From assembly GCA_014529385.2 (NCBI GenBank), contig CM043959.1:8273526-8337525 (forward strand): a DNA stretch of 64,000 bases, read 5' to 3'. Shown piece after piece: positions 55,009 to 64,000 of this stretch. The position numbers and the translations under genes were made by a program. How positions within the stretch are numbered: the stretch's first letter is position 1; the number at the start of each line of letters is the position of its first letter. Origin of the DNA: Adiantum capillus-veneris. Lineage: Eukaryota; Streptophyta; Polypodiopsida; Polypodiales; Pteridaceae. Below the pieces are notes generated by a model. It worked only from the letters and a program-made list of their open reading frames with translations, was not told the DNA's origin and did not search any database.

Positions 55009-56076
55009 CTACATTAAAAAACAATAAGACTTTCTGTAAGTATAAACATATAATTTACAAAACAATACAACCAATGGAATATAGCAAACCCTAATACTAA
55101 CCATGCCACCGCGAGAACTCAGAATGTCCATCACAGCGTTTAAGCCCTTTTTACCTGCGTACTCAGGCTCGTACAATGTGGGGTCACGTCCTATCATCAA
55201 CCATTGTTCAAAACATACAAACAATCCATTATGATAGAATTTAAAAATACAAATAGATGTAACTACCAAACCTAAAGAGCAATGCAGAAACACATACAAA
55301 ATCGGTCTCAAATGATTCCCACCCGTCGCTCCCCAAGTGGTGCGAGATCCCTCCCTCTACTCACGCTTTGATTGCCTCCTTTTGTTGCTTCCACTTGTCA
55401 GGATTCTCACGCACTACTCGCTTTGAATTCTTCCAATCTTCTTTGGCCAGCCAATCTAGTCTGTTCCACCCATGCTTTATTGCTTTTTGTACTTCAGAAC
55501 ACCTGTGCTTGCATTAGTCGCACATTCGAACCTTCATCAAGTCTTCATTAAAGCGCTCATCCCAACTTGACAATGAGAAACTTGTCATGCAGCATGCTGA
55601 TGACTTTGTCTTAAAGTCACTTGGCACTTCTCTCCAGGTGTTTAGTATGTAGTTTCTAAACACCTAAGAACAAAGACCACGCATGCGGGAGATCACCTTC
55701 TTGCCTTCATCATCCAAGATGATGCTACCACTGATGTTGACGGAGTACGGCATGCCCTCTCGCCTCTGACGTGTGAAACTCGGTTTCTGGTTAGGGGTCT
55801 CTAGCGGTGTGTCGATGGGGGTACAGATGTCAGGTGTCTCCATCGGAGTCTGGGCCCCAAAGTGAGGAGTGTCGATTGGGGTGACTCCCAAATGCTCCAA
55901 AACAGAGGGAGATGCTGAAGGAGTAGAACGACATGATGGTGCTCTAGAGCGATGATGATCCTTGTACCACCTCCTCTGCTGGGGTGACAAAGAAGAAAGA
56001 AACTCATCATTCTCCATAGCCACATTAAATGCACGAACATTTAATCTTAATATTGAATGGAGAAGAAAACATGGAC

Positions 56077-56122
<46 letters not shown>

Positions 56123-56125
56123 CAT
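55009..56125 (-). pseudogene. CACTA second gene (Transposase_24-like)
   Basis: Exon 1 (56125-55664 frame) has S-L-S-P-Q-Q-R-R-W-Y-K-D near its N-terminus, then a Thr/Pro-rich linker with repeated D-T-P. It continues in nearby frames through W-D-E-R-F-N-E-D-L to H-H-L-G-S-D-G-W-E-S-F and T-D-F, followed by GTATGT. The next exon holds G-R-D-P-T-L-Y-E-P-E-Y-A-G-K-K-G-L-N-A-V (about 55200-55110). The in-frame Met of M-E-N-D-E-F-L may be the true start. Such proteins act with transposase at element ends. Breaks near 55500 and 55660 need splicing or reflect mutation. A (GA)n array at 56081-56118 sits at its 5' side. Confidence 0.6.
56081..56118. repeat. (AG)n microsatellite
   Basis: About 19 AG units in the upstream region of the CACTA second gene. 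Confidence 0.95.
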
Positions 56126-56210
56126 AAAAGGAGAGGGATTCCTATGTAGTGAGATTCCTGTGAAGTTCTTGTGAATTTGTCTCCCACGTGAATTCTACGT
56201 ATCTTGTAAA

Positions 56211-56476
56211 AGCACTACGCTCCGAGTGCAATGGAGACTAAGACTGCAATCGCGAAGGAGGTGATCTATCTCTGCTCATAGATGTTGCTCGCCCCTCCAC
56301 TAGATCTAGTTGATCGGGTGAAAGAGACTCTAAGAAGCAGTAGTAGTGCTTCTTAGCGTCTCTTTCATCCGATCAACTAGATATAGTGGAGGGACGAGCA
56401 CAATTTATGAGCAGAGACGGATCACCTCCTGCAGGATTGCAACCTCAATCTCCATCGCATTCGGAGTGTGGTGCTC
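56211..56476. repeat. Large hairpin: 129/130-bp inverted duplication with 7-bp loop
   Basis: 56211-56339 is the reverse complement of 56347-56476 at about 84 percent of positions by hand comparison. The loop is gtagtag. Many mismatches are transitions that would pair as G-U in RNA. On the minus strand the right arm reads protein-like sequence (A-I-L-Q-E-V-I-R-L-C-S and Y-L-V-D-R-M-K-E-T-L-R-S), so it looks like an inverted duplication of CACTA coding DNA. It lies between the transposase and the second gene. Confidence 0.9.
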
Positions 56477-56756
56477 ATTGACATATCAGATTTTCACCAC
56501 ACATCGAGGAGTGTCCCTGCTTTTGAGAACATACCTGGAGCATACGTACCTGGAGTGGACACAATGACGATTAAACACAATTTAAATTTCTCGAGTATAG
56601 CATATAGACAGGAATGGACAAAAAGCCACATGAATACAATATATATTATAAAACATAGCAAAATTGTTCAAATACAATGTTTATGGCTTTAAGAGGTCTC
56701 TCTCTCATCCTCGCATAGCTCAGCATAACTCCCTATATCTATATAGAGATCTCTGT

Positions 56757-59700
56757 TTAGGCAGATGTCCTCCATTTCATTTTGTAGATTCTCTGCATGC
56801 ATCCCATAGAGAGTAGCAGCTTGATGCTCGTGTGGCACCAGCTCAAGTGAGCATCTTCTTCAATATCCTCCATTGATGCCGTTGTGATTGGCACATGGTA
56901 GCCCTCATATGTCCGTGCACTACGAGGGGCTACCTCTATGACGTACCACCAGTTTGATGCAGACTTTGTAGGATGAAATATCACATGCCAGAGCCACATA
57001 ACTTACATGAGAGCTTCCAAGCACATAACTTCTAAAATTGTATGTTAACTATTTACATGCTTACTTGTTCACAATGCTCGGGTAGTACAAAAGTGTCTCT
57101 TAGGTCGATCCATCTTTTAGTTGAATCCACCTCAAGGAAACCAGACTCTCCTCTACGCACAGTAGAGTTGCAACCCTCCATGTTTATCTTGAACCATTGC
57201 ACGTCGAACAAGTCGACAAAAGTACCTCTATAATCGATCCTCAAAATCTCTTGTAGCGTGCCGAAGTAAGTGAGTTCCACCACCACAGGATCTACATCAG
57301 AGGACTGTCGTTGACTAGACTGTTCAAATTTTTCCATGATTCCACAATCTTTAGTAAAATGCTTTGTGTCGATCCGTTCCACCCTAAAACGTCAACCTTT
57401 ACACCATGTTGTTGTGTATGACTTATACTACAACCATCAAAGATTATGAGTGGCCGTTCAAACATCTAGGAAGTCACTAGTCGTACATTGCGAACTTACC
57501 TTGGTTGCGCAACCCTGAGAGTACTCCCACTCCTCCTCAATCACTTCTTCACCACATTGTTGTGTACTTTTCAATTGGTTGTGCAACCATCTTAAGCTCA
57601 TGAATGTTGGTAGGCTCTCCAGGCTTGCCAGATAATGCATCGGTGGTCGTCTTCCTCATCTCCACTCGATCCATGCCCTTTGTCACTCTTGATTTTCATC
57701 CTTGTATTGTGAAATCCACTATTGCATCATCGGATTGTGAAGCATGCAAATCCGATTGATTTTAGCCTTTAGATCTTCCGTCATCTTCTTCTCAACACCG
57801 AGATTGCACATGACAATCCCAAATATGCGCTCATCATATATGGTTCGCCATAGTGTGTCTCGAGATTTAACAAATCCATCTAGCCACTCTCCAATGTAAA
57901 CTAGGGACTCTGATACCAGCCAGCCCTCAGGACGTGCCTTCTGACGCACCTATTCCTTGAGTTTTTTCATGAAATGTTCTAAAAAGAAAATCCATTTGGA
58001 ATGTACTGTGCCAGCTATTTCCACCTTATCAACTATGTAAACAAGAAGATACACTTGAATGGTTAGCATGGTAGTAGGAAAGTGTTTCTCAAACATGCCC
58101 ACAACCTCTGCAACATTTAGTTTGGAAAATGGTATAAAATCTACATTGATCTCCTTTTGTGAGATCCATTGCACCAACTTCGCAAGTTTGTAGATTGTGT
58201 TACGGACATCAGGAGACAAACATCTCTCAATGGCCACCGCTAAAATAAACTGCAAAACACGTCTAGCAATGATATTAAAGTCAACACACGAATTTGTTAC
58301 ACAATTCTCACTATGATATATTCCACTTCAAAGATACCTCACACGTTTTATGCGAGTCATGTGACTTCAAACTGGTAATCTTTTCTTCTTTAGTGAAACA
58401 CGTTCGGAGCGAGTACATAACACCATTGGGGGTCCTCATAGATCGAATGGTCTCTTTTACTTTGCGCTCTTGGTCTCTCGTCAAAATCCATGCCACTTTA
58501 GCGAGTTTTATCGATCCATCAGATGTTGTCTGCGTCCAATATTGATCCATACGATCCACATTTCTAAGGTCAACCCTGGCTCCCAAAAAATCTTTCTTGC
58601 TGGTTAGATGGTCCCACAGCAGATTACCAACATTCTTGAATACGTGCATTGGATTAAGAAAGTGATTGATCATGAGTCTAGGCCAATATGGTAACTTGTA
58701 CCATAAAGAGAGTCTCTTTATCCCTGGGGGCAAACCGTCATCACACATCTCCTTCTACTCTAGCCATTCTTATGCAGACATCCTCGGTGGCTCTCCTCCC
58801 AAAAAGCCATCGCGTAACACATGATTCTCTAGAAGATACCCTTGATGACCTTCATAGATTTGCTTCTTCAATAGGGCACCCGATGTGCATTAAGTCTAGG
58901 TCCACATGTGACACATGGTTTGTATCCACTTGTTTGAAGCCCTGCATGTATACACATGACAATAGGTAAGCTTGAGAAAAACCAAGATTTAGAGCGCTTG
59001 AGTTTGAGTGTAAATTACCTGAGCATTCTATTAGTCGGGGATAGTCATGCATGGTCCACATTAGAATGCCTCTGATCAAAGAATTCCGTCGACCTGGGTG
59101 TCGGCTCATATCTACCACTTCTATGCCAATCCACAATTGTTATATCTCGTCCAATAGTGGACAAAGATACAAATCCATATTCTTCACTTTATACCACGTC
59201 GGCACAATCAAACATAGCCACAGCTGCCCCTTCTTGGTAGTCCACGGGGGAATGTTATAGTTGATGATGACAATGGGCCATACAGTGTAAGAAGTTGATC
59301 TTAAACCAAATGGATTTACGCCATCCATAGCTAGACCTAGGTGTAAATTTTGAGCTTCCCTAGCAAAATCTGGCCATGTTTTGTCTATATGTTTCCAGGC
59401 CGCGCAATCTGCAGGAATCCGTAGCACACCATCCGAAGATTTATTCTCCCCATGCCATGATGCTAGGGCGTCCATGGACTTACATTCAAAGAAATGCTTG
59501 ATGCGAGGAAGCAGAGAAAAATGTTGCAAAACCTTTTGTGGATTTTTCGTTCCATGGAGATCTACTCGATATCTCTCGGAATCACATTTCGGACACTTCT
59601 CCATGTCTATGTATTTCCCTCTGAAAAGAATGCAGCCATTAGGACAAGCGTGAATCAAATTGTAATCCATCCCCAAGTTTTGCAAGATCTTTCTTGCTTC

Positions 59701-60292
59701 CTCTCTGGAATCTAGCATCACATTATCAGCTGGCAATATGTGCTCTTTGAGCAATCTACACAGTGCAAAAAATGTGGTACACTTGTGTAAGTAATCTATC
59801 AAATCATTATACATCTAGAGTTTTTTATTAAAGTAAACACATTGTAATAGATCACCTGAAAAGTGTTGTGACGCTAGTGTCCCTCTATCCAAACTTTACC
59901 TGCATGTTGAGAAGAATGAGGAGCACCTTCAATCTAAATACACTTGCTATACCATACAATTGCGTATCGGCTTCACTTTTCATATCATCATAGATAAGCC
60001 TTTCTGAATCCATGATCGTCTCAATCACTTCATTGATCTCGGGCTCAAACGTTGCCTCGTTGGGAATGTGGTATGCATGATCATCGTCTGAGCTGTCAGA
60101 GGCTACATCTTGTGGCCTCATGTATGCTGCTTGACCAAAGCGCCTGCGAACACGTCTATTGGGTTGCAAGATTACTGCCTATTGGCCAGCGTCAGAGTCC
60201 GACGAGTTATAATTGGCAACAACTCGATCTATAATAGATGGATGAACTCGCCGAATTTGCAAACGTGCTGCAAAAAAACGTTTCTTGTCCAT
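56757..60292 (-). pseudogene. TNP2-type CACTA transposase
   Basis: Starts at M-D-K-K-R-F-F (60292), has a TAG at 60179-60181, and leaves exon 1 at a GTAAAG near 59900. Exon 2 (59814 on) holds the TNP2 core: C-P-N-G-C, K-C-P-K-C, then W-K-H-I-D-K-T-W-P-D-F-A and L-G-L-A-M-D-G-V-N-P-F-G. After an intron with donor near 59025 and TGCAG acceptor near 58938 come C-V-T-C-G-P and W-Y-K-L-P-Y-W then H-F-L-N-P-M-H-V-F-K-N-V, with stops and a shift near 58750-58850. DUF4218-like sequence follows (K-S-H-D-S-H-K-T-C, F-P-T-T-M, V-D-K-V-E-I-A-G, R-P-E-G), with a TAG before V-R-Q-K-A-R-P-E-G. A DUF4216-like end (57382-56757) has E-L-T-Y-F-G-T-L-Q-E-I and N-W-W-Y-V-I-E-V. It would cut and move the element in the nucleus. 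Confidence 0.82.
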
Positions 60293-60437
60293 CGCACAAC
60301 ATGCTTGCATTGATTACAAGGACATAAGATCCTTGTTGAAAGATAGGTGTTTCGGTTGGACGACCCCACATCCTCGTCACTACTCATAATGAAGGTAAAA
60401 ACCTTCAAACCTAGACATAAATTTAATCTTCTATTGG

Positions 60438-60441
<4 letters not shown>

Positions 60442-60513
<72 letters not shown>
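60442..60513. repeat. (CT)n microsatellite, about 72 bp
   Basis: About 36 units, 150 bp upstream of the TNP2 start on the minus strand (GA on the sense strand). Confidence 0.95.
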
Positions 60514-60516
<3 letters not shown>

Positions 60517-60900
60517 TTCACACTATAAACTACCTCACATTCTCTAGTCATGTCCAATCCGCGCACACCTCGGTCTAGAGGTGCACGGAGATCAAAACCA
60601 CCGGGTTATAATCTCGTCTTTATTGGTCAATGCCTATATTTGTGAATACAATAAATCTACACACCCACGTCTACATGATAGTGCATGTAGTGGACAAAAT
60701 GCCTTTGCCTCTTCTCTAGCTGTAGCAATTCACAGCATCTTAACATCTCTTCACACCAGATCTTTGTTCTAGGGAATACTTAGCACATTACATGTTGGCC
60801 TCCAATCTTAGTATCATGCCATTGAAAGCTTTCCAACTTAAGGCCACATCTGTAGAGAGGAAGAGAGGGATCGCCGCTCGCCTAACAATCCCGAAGGTAG
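60514..60900. other. No gene recognised
   Basis: Mixed sequence; may contain the CACTA right end. TAGTG occurs near 60688 but without a matching partner. Confidence 0.35.
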
Positions 60901-62200
60901 ACTAAAACTAAATCCAAAATCTAACCTAATTGAACATATGGTAATTCGTGGCTAATTGAATTTGTTTAGTGTGTCAGATTTTGATGGGAATATACATATT
61001 GTTGTGTAAGTAGTGTTTGCTCTTTGGGCAAATCCTTCATTGACATGCACTAAAATCTAACCTAAATCTAATATATTCTTAAATCGAACATAAATCTAGA
61101 CTAATCTAGTCTGAAACTCAAAATAAACCTAAATATAATCTAATCTTAAATCTAACCTAAACCTAAATGTAATCTAACTTAAATCTGAAGCTAATCTAGT
61201 TAATCTCAAATCTTATCTTAACGCTAGTCCTGTAAAAAATCAGCCACTTTTGTGGCTTTTTGAGACTTTTGTAAAAAAAACAAAAAACACTATGTTAGTT
61301 ATCTAAATAGAAAACGGTTTCAGGGAGTTATGACCAATGCTCAATATGAGTTGATAAAAAATAGTACATAGCTAAATGAAGGTTTCAAGGTGTCTTTCCA
61401 TTGCCATCTTCTACAACTAATTTGTGCAAATGGATAATTTCTTTATATTTTCTTTTGAAAGTAAATCAAATCATTGTTAAGTAGGCCCAAACTTCTTTGA
61501 AAAATACCTCATTATGTATGTGATAGATGTACCAAGCTTTTTTAACCCATATACAAAGACTGCTGACATTTTTTACCTCTCCAAGTTAAGTGTTGAAGTG
61601 CAATTTTACGTAAAATTTACTTATTTTAGCAAAGTAATTTTTTTATTTTTGCGTTTTTCATGTAAATTGTGTATTTAGAAACCTTTTTTATATCTTGCAA
61701 CCATAATTAAGAAGTTCATGAAATTTTGATGTCATATGCAAAAGTTATGTTTCATTTACTAGAAACCTGATGTGAGCCATTTTTGTGGCTTCAGCCATTT
61801 TGTGGCTCATTACAAGTCTAGTGTTAATATTAAATCTAAATCTATTCTAATCTTTAACTCAACATAAACCTAAATCTAATCCAATCTTAAATCCTAAACC
61901 TAGATGGAACCTAACTTAAATCTAACCTAGCTAGCTAATTTTAAATCTAACCTAATATTAATTTTACATAAATCTAAATCTAGCTTAATCTTAAACTCAA
62001 CATAAACATAAATCTAAATGTAATATAACCTAATCTTAAATCTTAACCTAACCTTAAGTCTAACCTAATTTTAAATTTAGCATAAATTTTAAATATAAGT
62101 TAAATGTAATCTAACTTAATCCTAGATCTTAATCTAACCTAATTTTAATTAAATGTAATTTTAAATCTAACCTAACCCTAAATCTTAATATAACATCTCA
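60901..62200. repeat. Degenerate CTAAAT/CTAACC simple-repeat array, interrupted by a TIR element
   Basis: Words such as aatctaacctaaatctaat and taaacctaaat recur throughout 60901-61215 and 61830-62200. Unit lengths of 6-7 bp resemble a corrupted telomere-type repeat (CCCTAAA) but exact copies are rare. Confidence 0.65.
61222..61823. mobile_element. 602-bp TIR element (MITE-like, CACTA-type ends)
   Basis: The left end CGCTAGTCCTGTAA and the right end CACTAGACTTGTAA (reverse complement of the plus strand) match over 14 bp with three differences. Both are followed by GCCAC-containing subterminal repeats. TTAA flanks both sides (61218-61221 and 61824-61827). No coding content. It interrupts the CTAAAT array. 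Confidence 0.65.
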
Positions 62201-62222
62201 TTTCATATTTTCTCTACTTTTT

Positions 62223-62225
<3 letters not shown>

Positions 62226-62288
<63 letters not shown>
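62226..62288. repeat. (CT)n microsatellite at the LINE B 3' end
   Basis: About 31 units; on the LINE strand it is (GA)n directly after the 3' untranslated sequence. Confidence 0.95.
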
Positions 62289-62291
<3 letters not shown>

Positions 62292-62313
62292 TGAAAATCC
62301 TTTTGTTACATTT

Positions 62314-63821
62314 TTACATTTTGTGTAGTATCATGAGACACCTCTGTTTGAGGTCCTGCCTTTTAAGTGCCACAATGTCTTCCATCATCCTGAGTTTGAT
62401 AAGCTCCACAGGAAATGAGCTACCAAAAAGCACAATGTGATCATACATAACCTTGTTCCTCAAGTCCCATATAATCCATAAGAACCTAGTACTGAAAGAC
62501 AACAGACAAAAGGACATAGCATCATCCTTAGAAGACAACAAACCAAATATACATTTGAATTTAGAGATTTTACAATTCCATGCCTCATTCCACCAATGTC
62601 TGGCCCACTGCCACCACTCAACAACCACAGTACAATGCCAAAATACATGTCTAATAGTCTCAACTCTGTTACATCTGGGACACTTCCCATCACCAATGTT
62701 TTTTTTAAACATTACATCAGCATTGGGGAGTCCCCCAATCAAGCATCTCCACCAGAAAACTTTGAACTTAAATGAAGCCTGACAGTGCCATATTCTAGAG
62801 AATAGCTGAGACCACCAATCACTATCTCTATTCATTGCCCATATTTTATTGCATTTGTCTTGAATTGTGAGGGGAGGAAGCAAGATCCTGTAAAAATCTC
62901 TTGTCTATGAAGTCCACCAGTTCTTTTGAGCATCTGGGAAGGACCAGTCTCTGAATCTGTCCTCCTCCAAGGTATTGATAGGTACCTGCAGGTTGTTGAC
63001 TGAGGCACATAGCAGGTTCCATGGTATTCTGAAGCCATAGTGTAGCCTGAAGTGTCTTCTAGCTGTCAAAAAAGTACTAAACCTGGACTCAGAGTCTACC
63101 ACTTGACCAATGGAGCAGATGCCCTTCCTGAAAAAGGAAAGGGCATTCCTCCCCAAATCTTTAGTAGGCACAACTCTAAAAACAAAACTCCAAAATATAT
63201 TTTCAACTGAAAGAGAGTTGCGCATGTATCTCATTCTCCCCTGCCAAATCACAAGTGCGAAGACATGCTTCGAGGACACTATCAGCATATTTGAAATATC
63301 ATAACCAGTTTTAATAGGGGCAGCTGTAAACAATTTGTCCCAATCACTCAAAGACCAACAGCCATGAAAATAGAAGACAGAGGATCTGATCAGACCCCAT
63401 ATGCATACAACCCAATCATGTGAAGGATGCAGCATGTATTTAATAAAAGTTTCCCTTCTAGCCAGAGCATGCAGCAGGTTCATAATTCCACAGACTCCCA
63501 TGCTTTAGGAAAGAGGTAATACATCCCAAGCAACCCAAAAAATTGATACTCTCTTACAATTCCACGAAAATATATTCATTACTGAGTTGAAGACCTGCAG
63601 ATTTGTTTTAGAACAAGGCAGACAAGGAAAAAAATACAGCAGATATGGCATAAGAATAGATTGAATTATCCTCAATCTGACATGTAGTGGCCACTCCTCA
63701 TAGTGCCATGAAGCAACTTTACTGTAAACTCTGTTGAGCACCCAGTCCTGCAATTCAGCAATGGTAACATGCACCCCTATAGGATACCCTAAATGCCTGA
63801 AGATATGACCCTTAGGAAATT

Positions 63822-63852
<31 letters not shown>

Positions 63853-64000
63853 ATGAGAGCATTGAAACCAATAGCAAAGACATCAATTAGAGTGGATTTG
63901 AGCATGTTAATTTGCAACCCTGATGCAACAAAAAATTTCCTCAAGGTAGCCATACATCTCAGAACATTCACATTGTTAGCCTTCAAGAATATAAAAGTAT
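62314..64000 (-). pseudogene. LINE B ORF2, C-terminal half
   Basis: Reads R-K-F-F-V-A-S-G-L-Q-I-N-M-L-K-S (RT palm end, about 63920) and F-R-H-L-G-Y-P-I-G-V (63800), with a poly-G tract on this strand in between where other LINEs have ordinary codons. W-P-L-H-V-R-L-R-I-I-Q-S-I-L-M-P follows. The middle region 63501-62905 carries W-V-V-C-I-W-G-L-I-R and N-I-F-W-S-F-V-F. The zinc finger K-C-P-R-C, T-I-R-H-V-F-W-H-C lies near 62660, and F-L-W-I-I-W-D-L-R-N-K-V-M near 62470. Its stop is at 62314. Catalytic RT residues lie outside the window. Two nonsense codons make it non-functional. Confidence 0.85.
63822..63850. repeat. C29 homopolymer inside LINE B ORF2
   Basis: Twenty-nine C residues that translate as a Gly run on the LINE strand and shift the frame. 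Confidence 0.95.

Larger units (their letters stand above)
55009..60540 (-). mobile_element. CACTA (En/Spm) transposon with TNP2 and a second gene; termini not located
   Basis: The minus strand carries a TNP2-type transposase (60292 to about 56757) followed by a second gene (56125 to 55009), the standard CACTA gene order. The introns still have recognisable splice sites. Several stops and a frameshift suggest decay, although large parts are readable. A (CT)n tract lies just upstream of the transposase start. I could not find a matching CACTA/TAGTG pair at the ends. Confidence 0.8.
62289..64000 (-). mobile_element. LINE B (L1-like), 3' half, running off the window
   Basis: Minus strand. Begins beyond 64000 with the RT C-terminal part, followed by the inter-domain region, the RT zinc finger and the tail. 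The frame is mostly open, with a TAA at 63502-63504, a TAG at 62902-62904 and a C29 tract at 63822-63850. It ends in ..TTTTCACAAAGAGAGAG, so no classical poly-A. Confidence 0.85.

Noticed and set aside
60901..62200. True telomere or interstitial telomere
   Set aside because: Exact CCCTAAA copies are almost absent and the unit is irregular; called a degenerate telomere-like array only.

Overview
The window is nuclear DNA of a land plant and is almost wholly repetitive. I infer a vascular plant, and a fern (polypod-type) more likely than a flowering plant. The reasons are decayed pentatricopeptide-repeat (PPR) fragments whose wording (an E-G-L-S-x-D-A-I-T helix followed by I-H-D-x-I) resembles the expanded fern PPR family, very long (GA)n tracts and C/G homopolymers, and a retroelement-dense landscape. 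No bacterial genes, rRNA, tRNA or CRISPR are present.

Layout. 0-8.3 kb: an unrecognised open frame with one stop, PPR remnants, a tandemly duplicated coding-like block, a candidate primer-binding site with gag-like frames, and duplicated GT/GA microsatellite units. 8.4-11.1 kb: a CACTA-type remnant and large homopurine tracts. 12.4-22.1 kb: a decayed plus-strand Ty3/gypsy element. A young Ty1/copia element (13171-18714, two 143-bp LTRs with one difference) sits inside it, a 290-bp MITE sits in its protease, and its RT/RNase H segment is inverted. 24.4-33.3 kb: two joined minus-strand gypsy remnants. The larger is split by a 2756-bp non-autonomous LTR element (27759-30514, 142-bp LTRs, ATATT target duplication) that has no gag or pol and is filled with tandem repeats. 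35.4-35.8 kb: the only plausible host gene, a 100-residue secreted cysteine-rich protein behind a TATA box. 36.2-41.7 kb: a minus-strand L1-like LINE with its RT core deleted and a foreign insert. 43-46.7 kb: unrecognised frames and a CACTA-like end. 47.1-48.0 kb: a copia remnant of the same family as the young element. 48.7 kb: a SINE-like sequence. 51.1-52.1 kb: copia and LINE remnants. 52.9-54.7 kb: a CATGATG-rich satellite. 55.0-60.3 kb: a CACTA transposon with its second gene and a TNP2 transposase, with a 130-bp-arm hairpin between them. 60.9-62.2 kb: a CTAAAT/CTAACC-like simple array hosting a 602-bp TIR element. 62.3-64.0 kb: the 3' half of a second LINE, running off the window.

The most informative signals concern how the elements relate to each other. 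The copia element and the nested gag/pol-less element share a diagnostic 3' module (hairpin plus polypurine tract) and similar LTR ends, which fits an autonomous/non-autonomous pair. An inverted duplication inside the CACTA element could make a self-targeting hairpin RNA. The premature stops in several unrelated elements are mostly TAG or TGA at positions explained by C-to-T change, as expected of methylated, silenced DNA. Coordinates of decayed elements are approximate unless terminal repeats are named.
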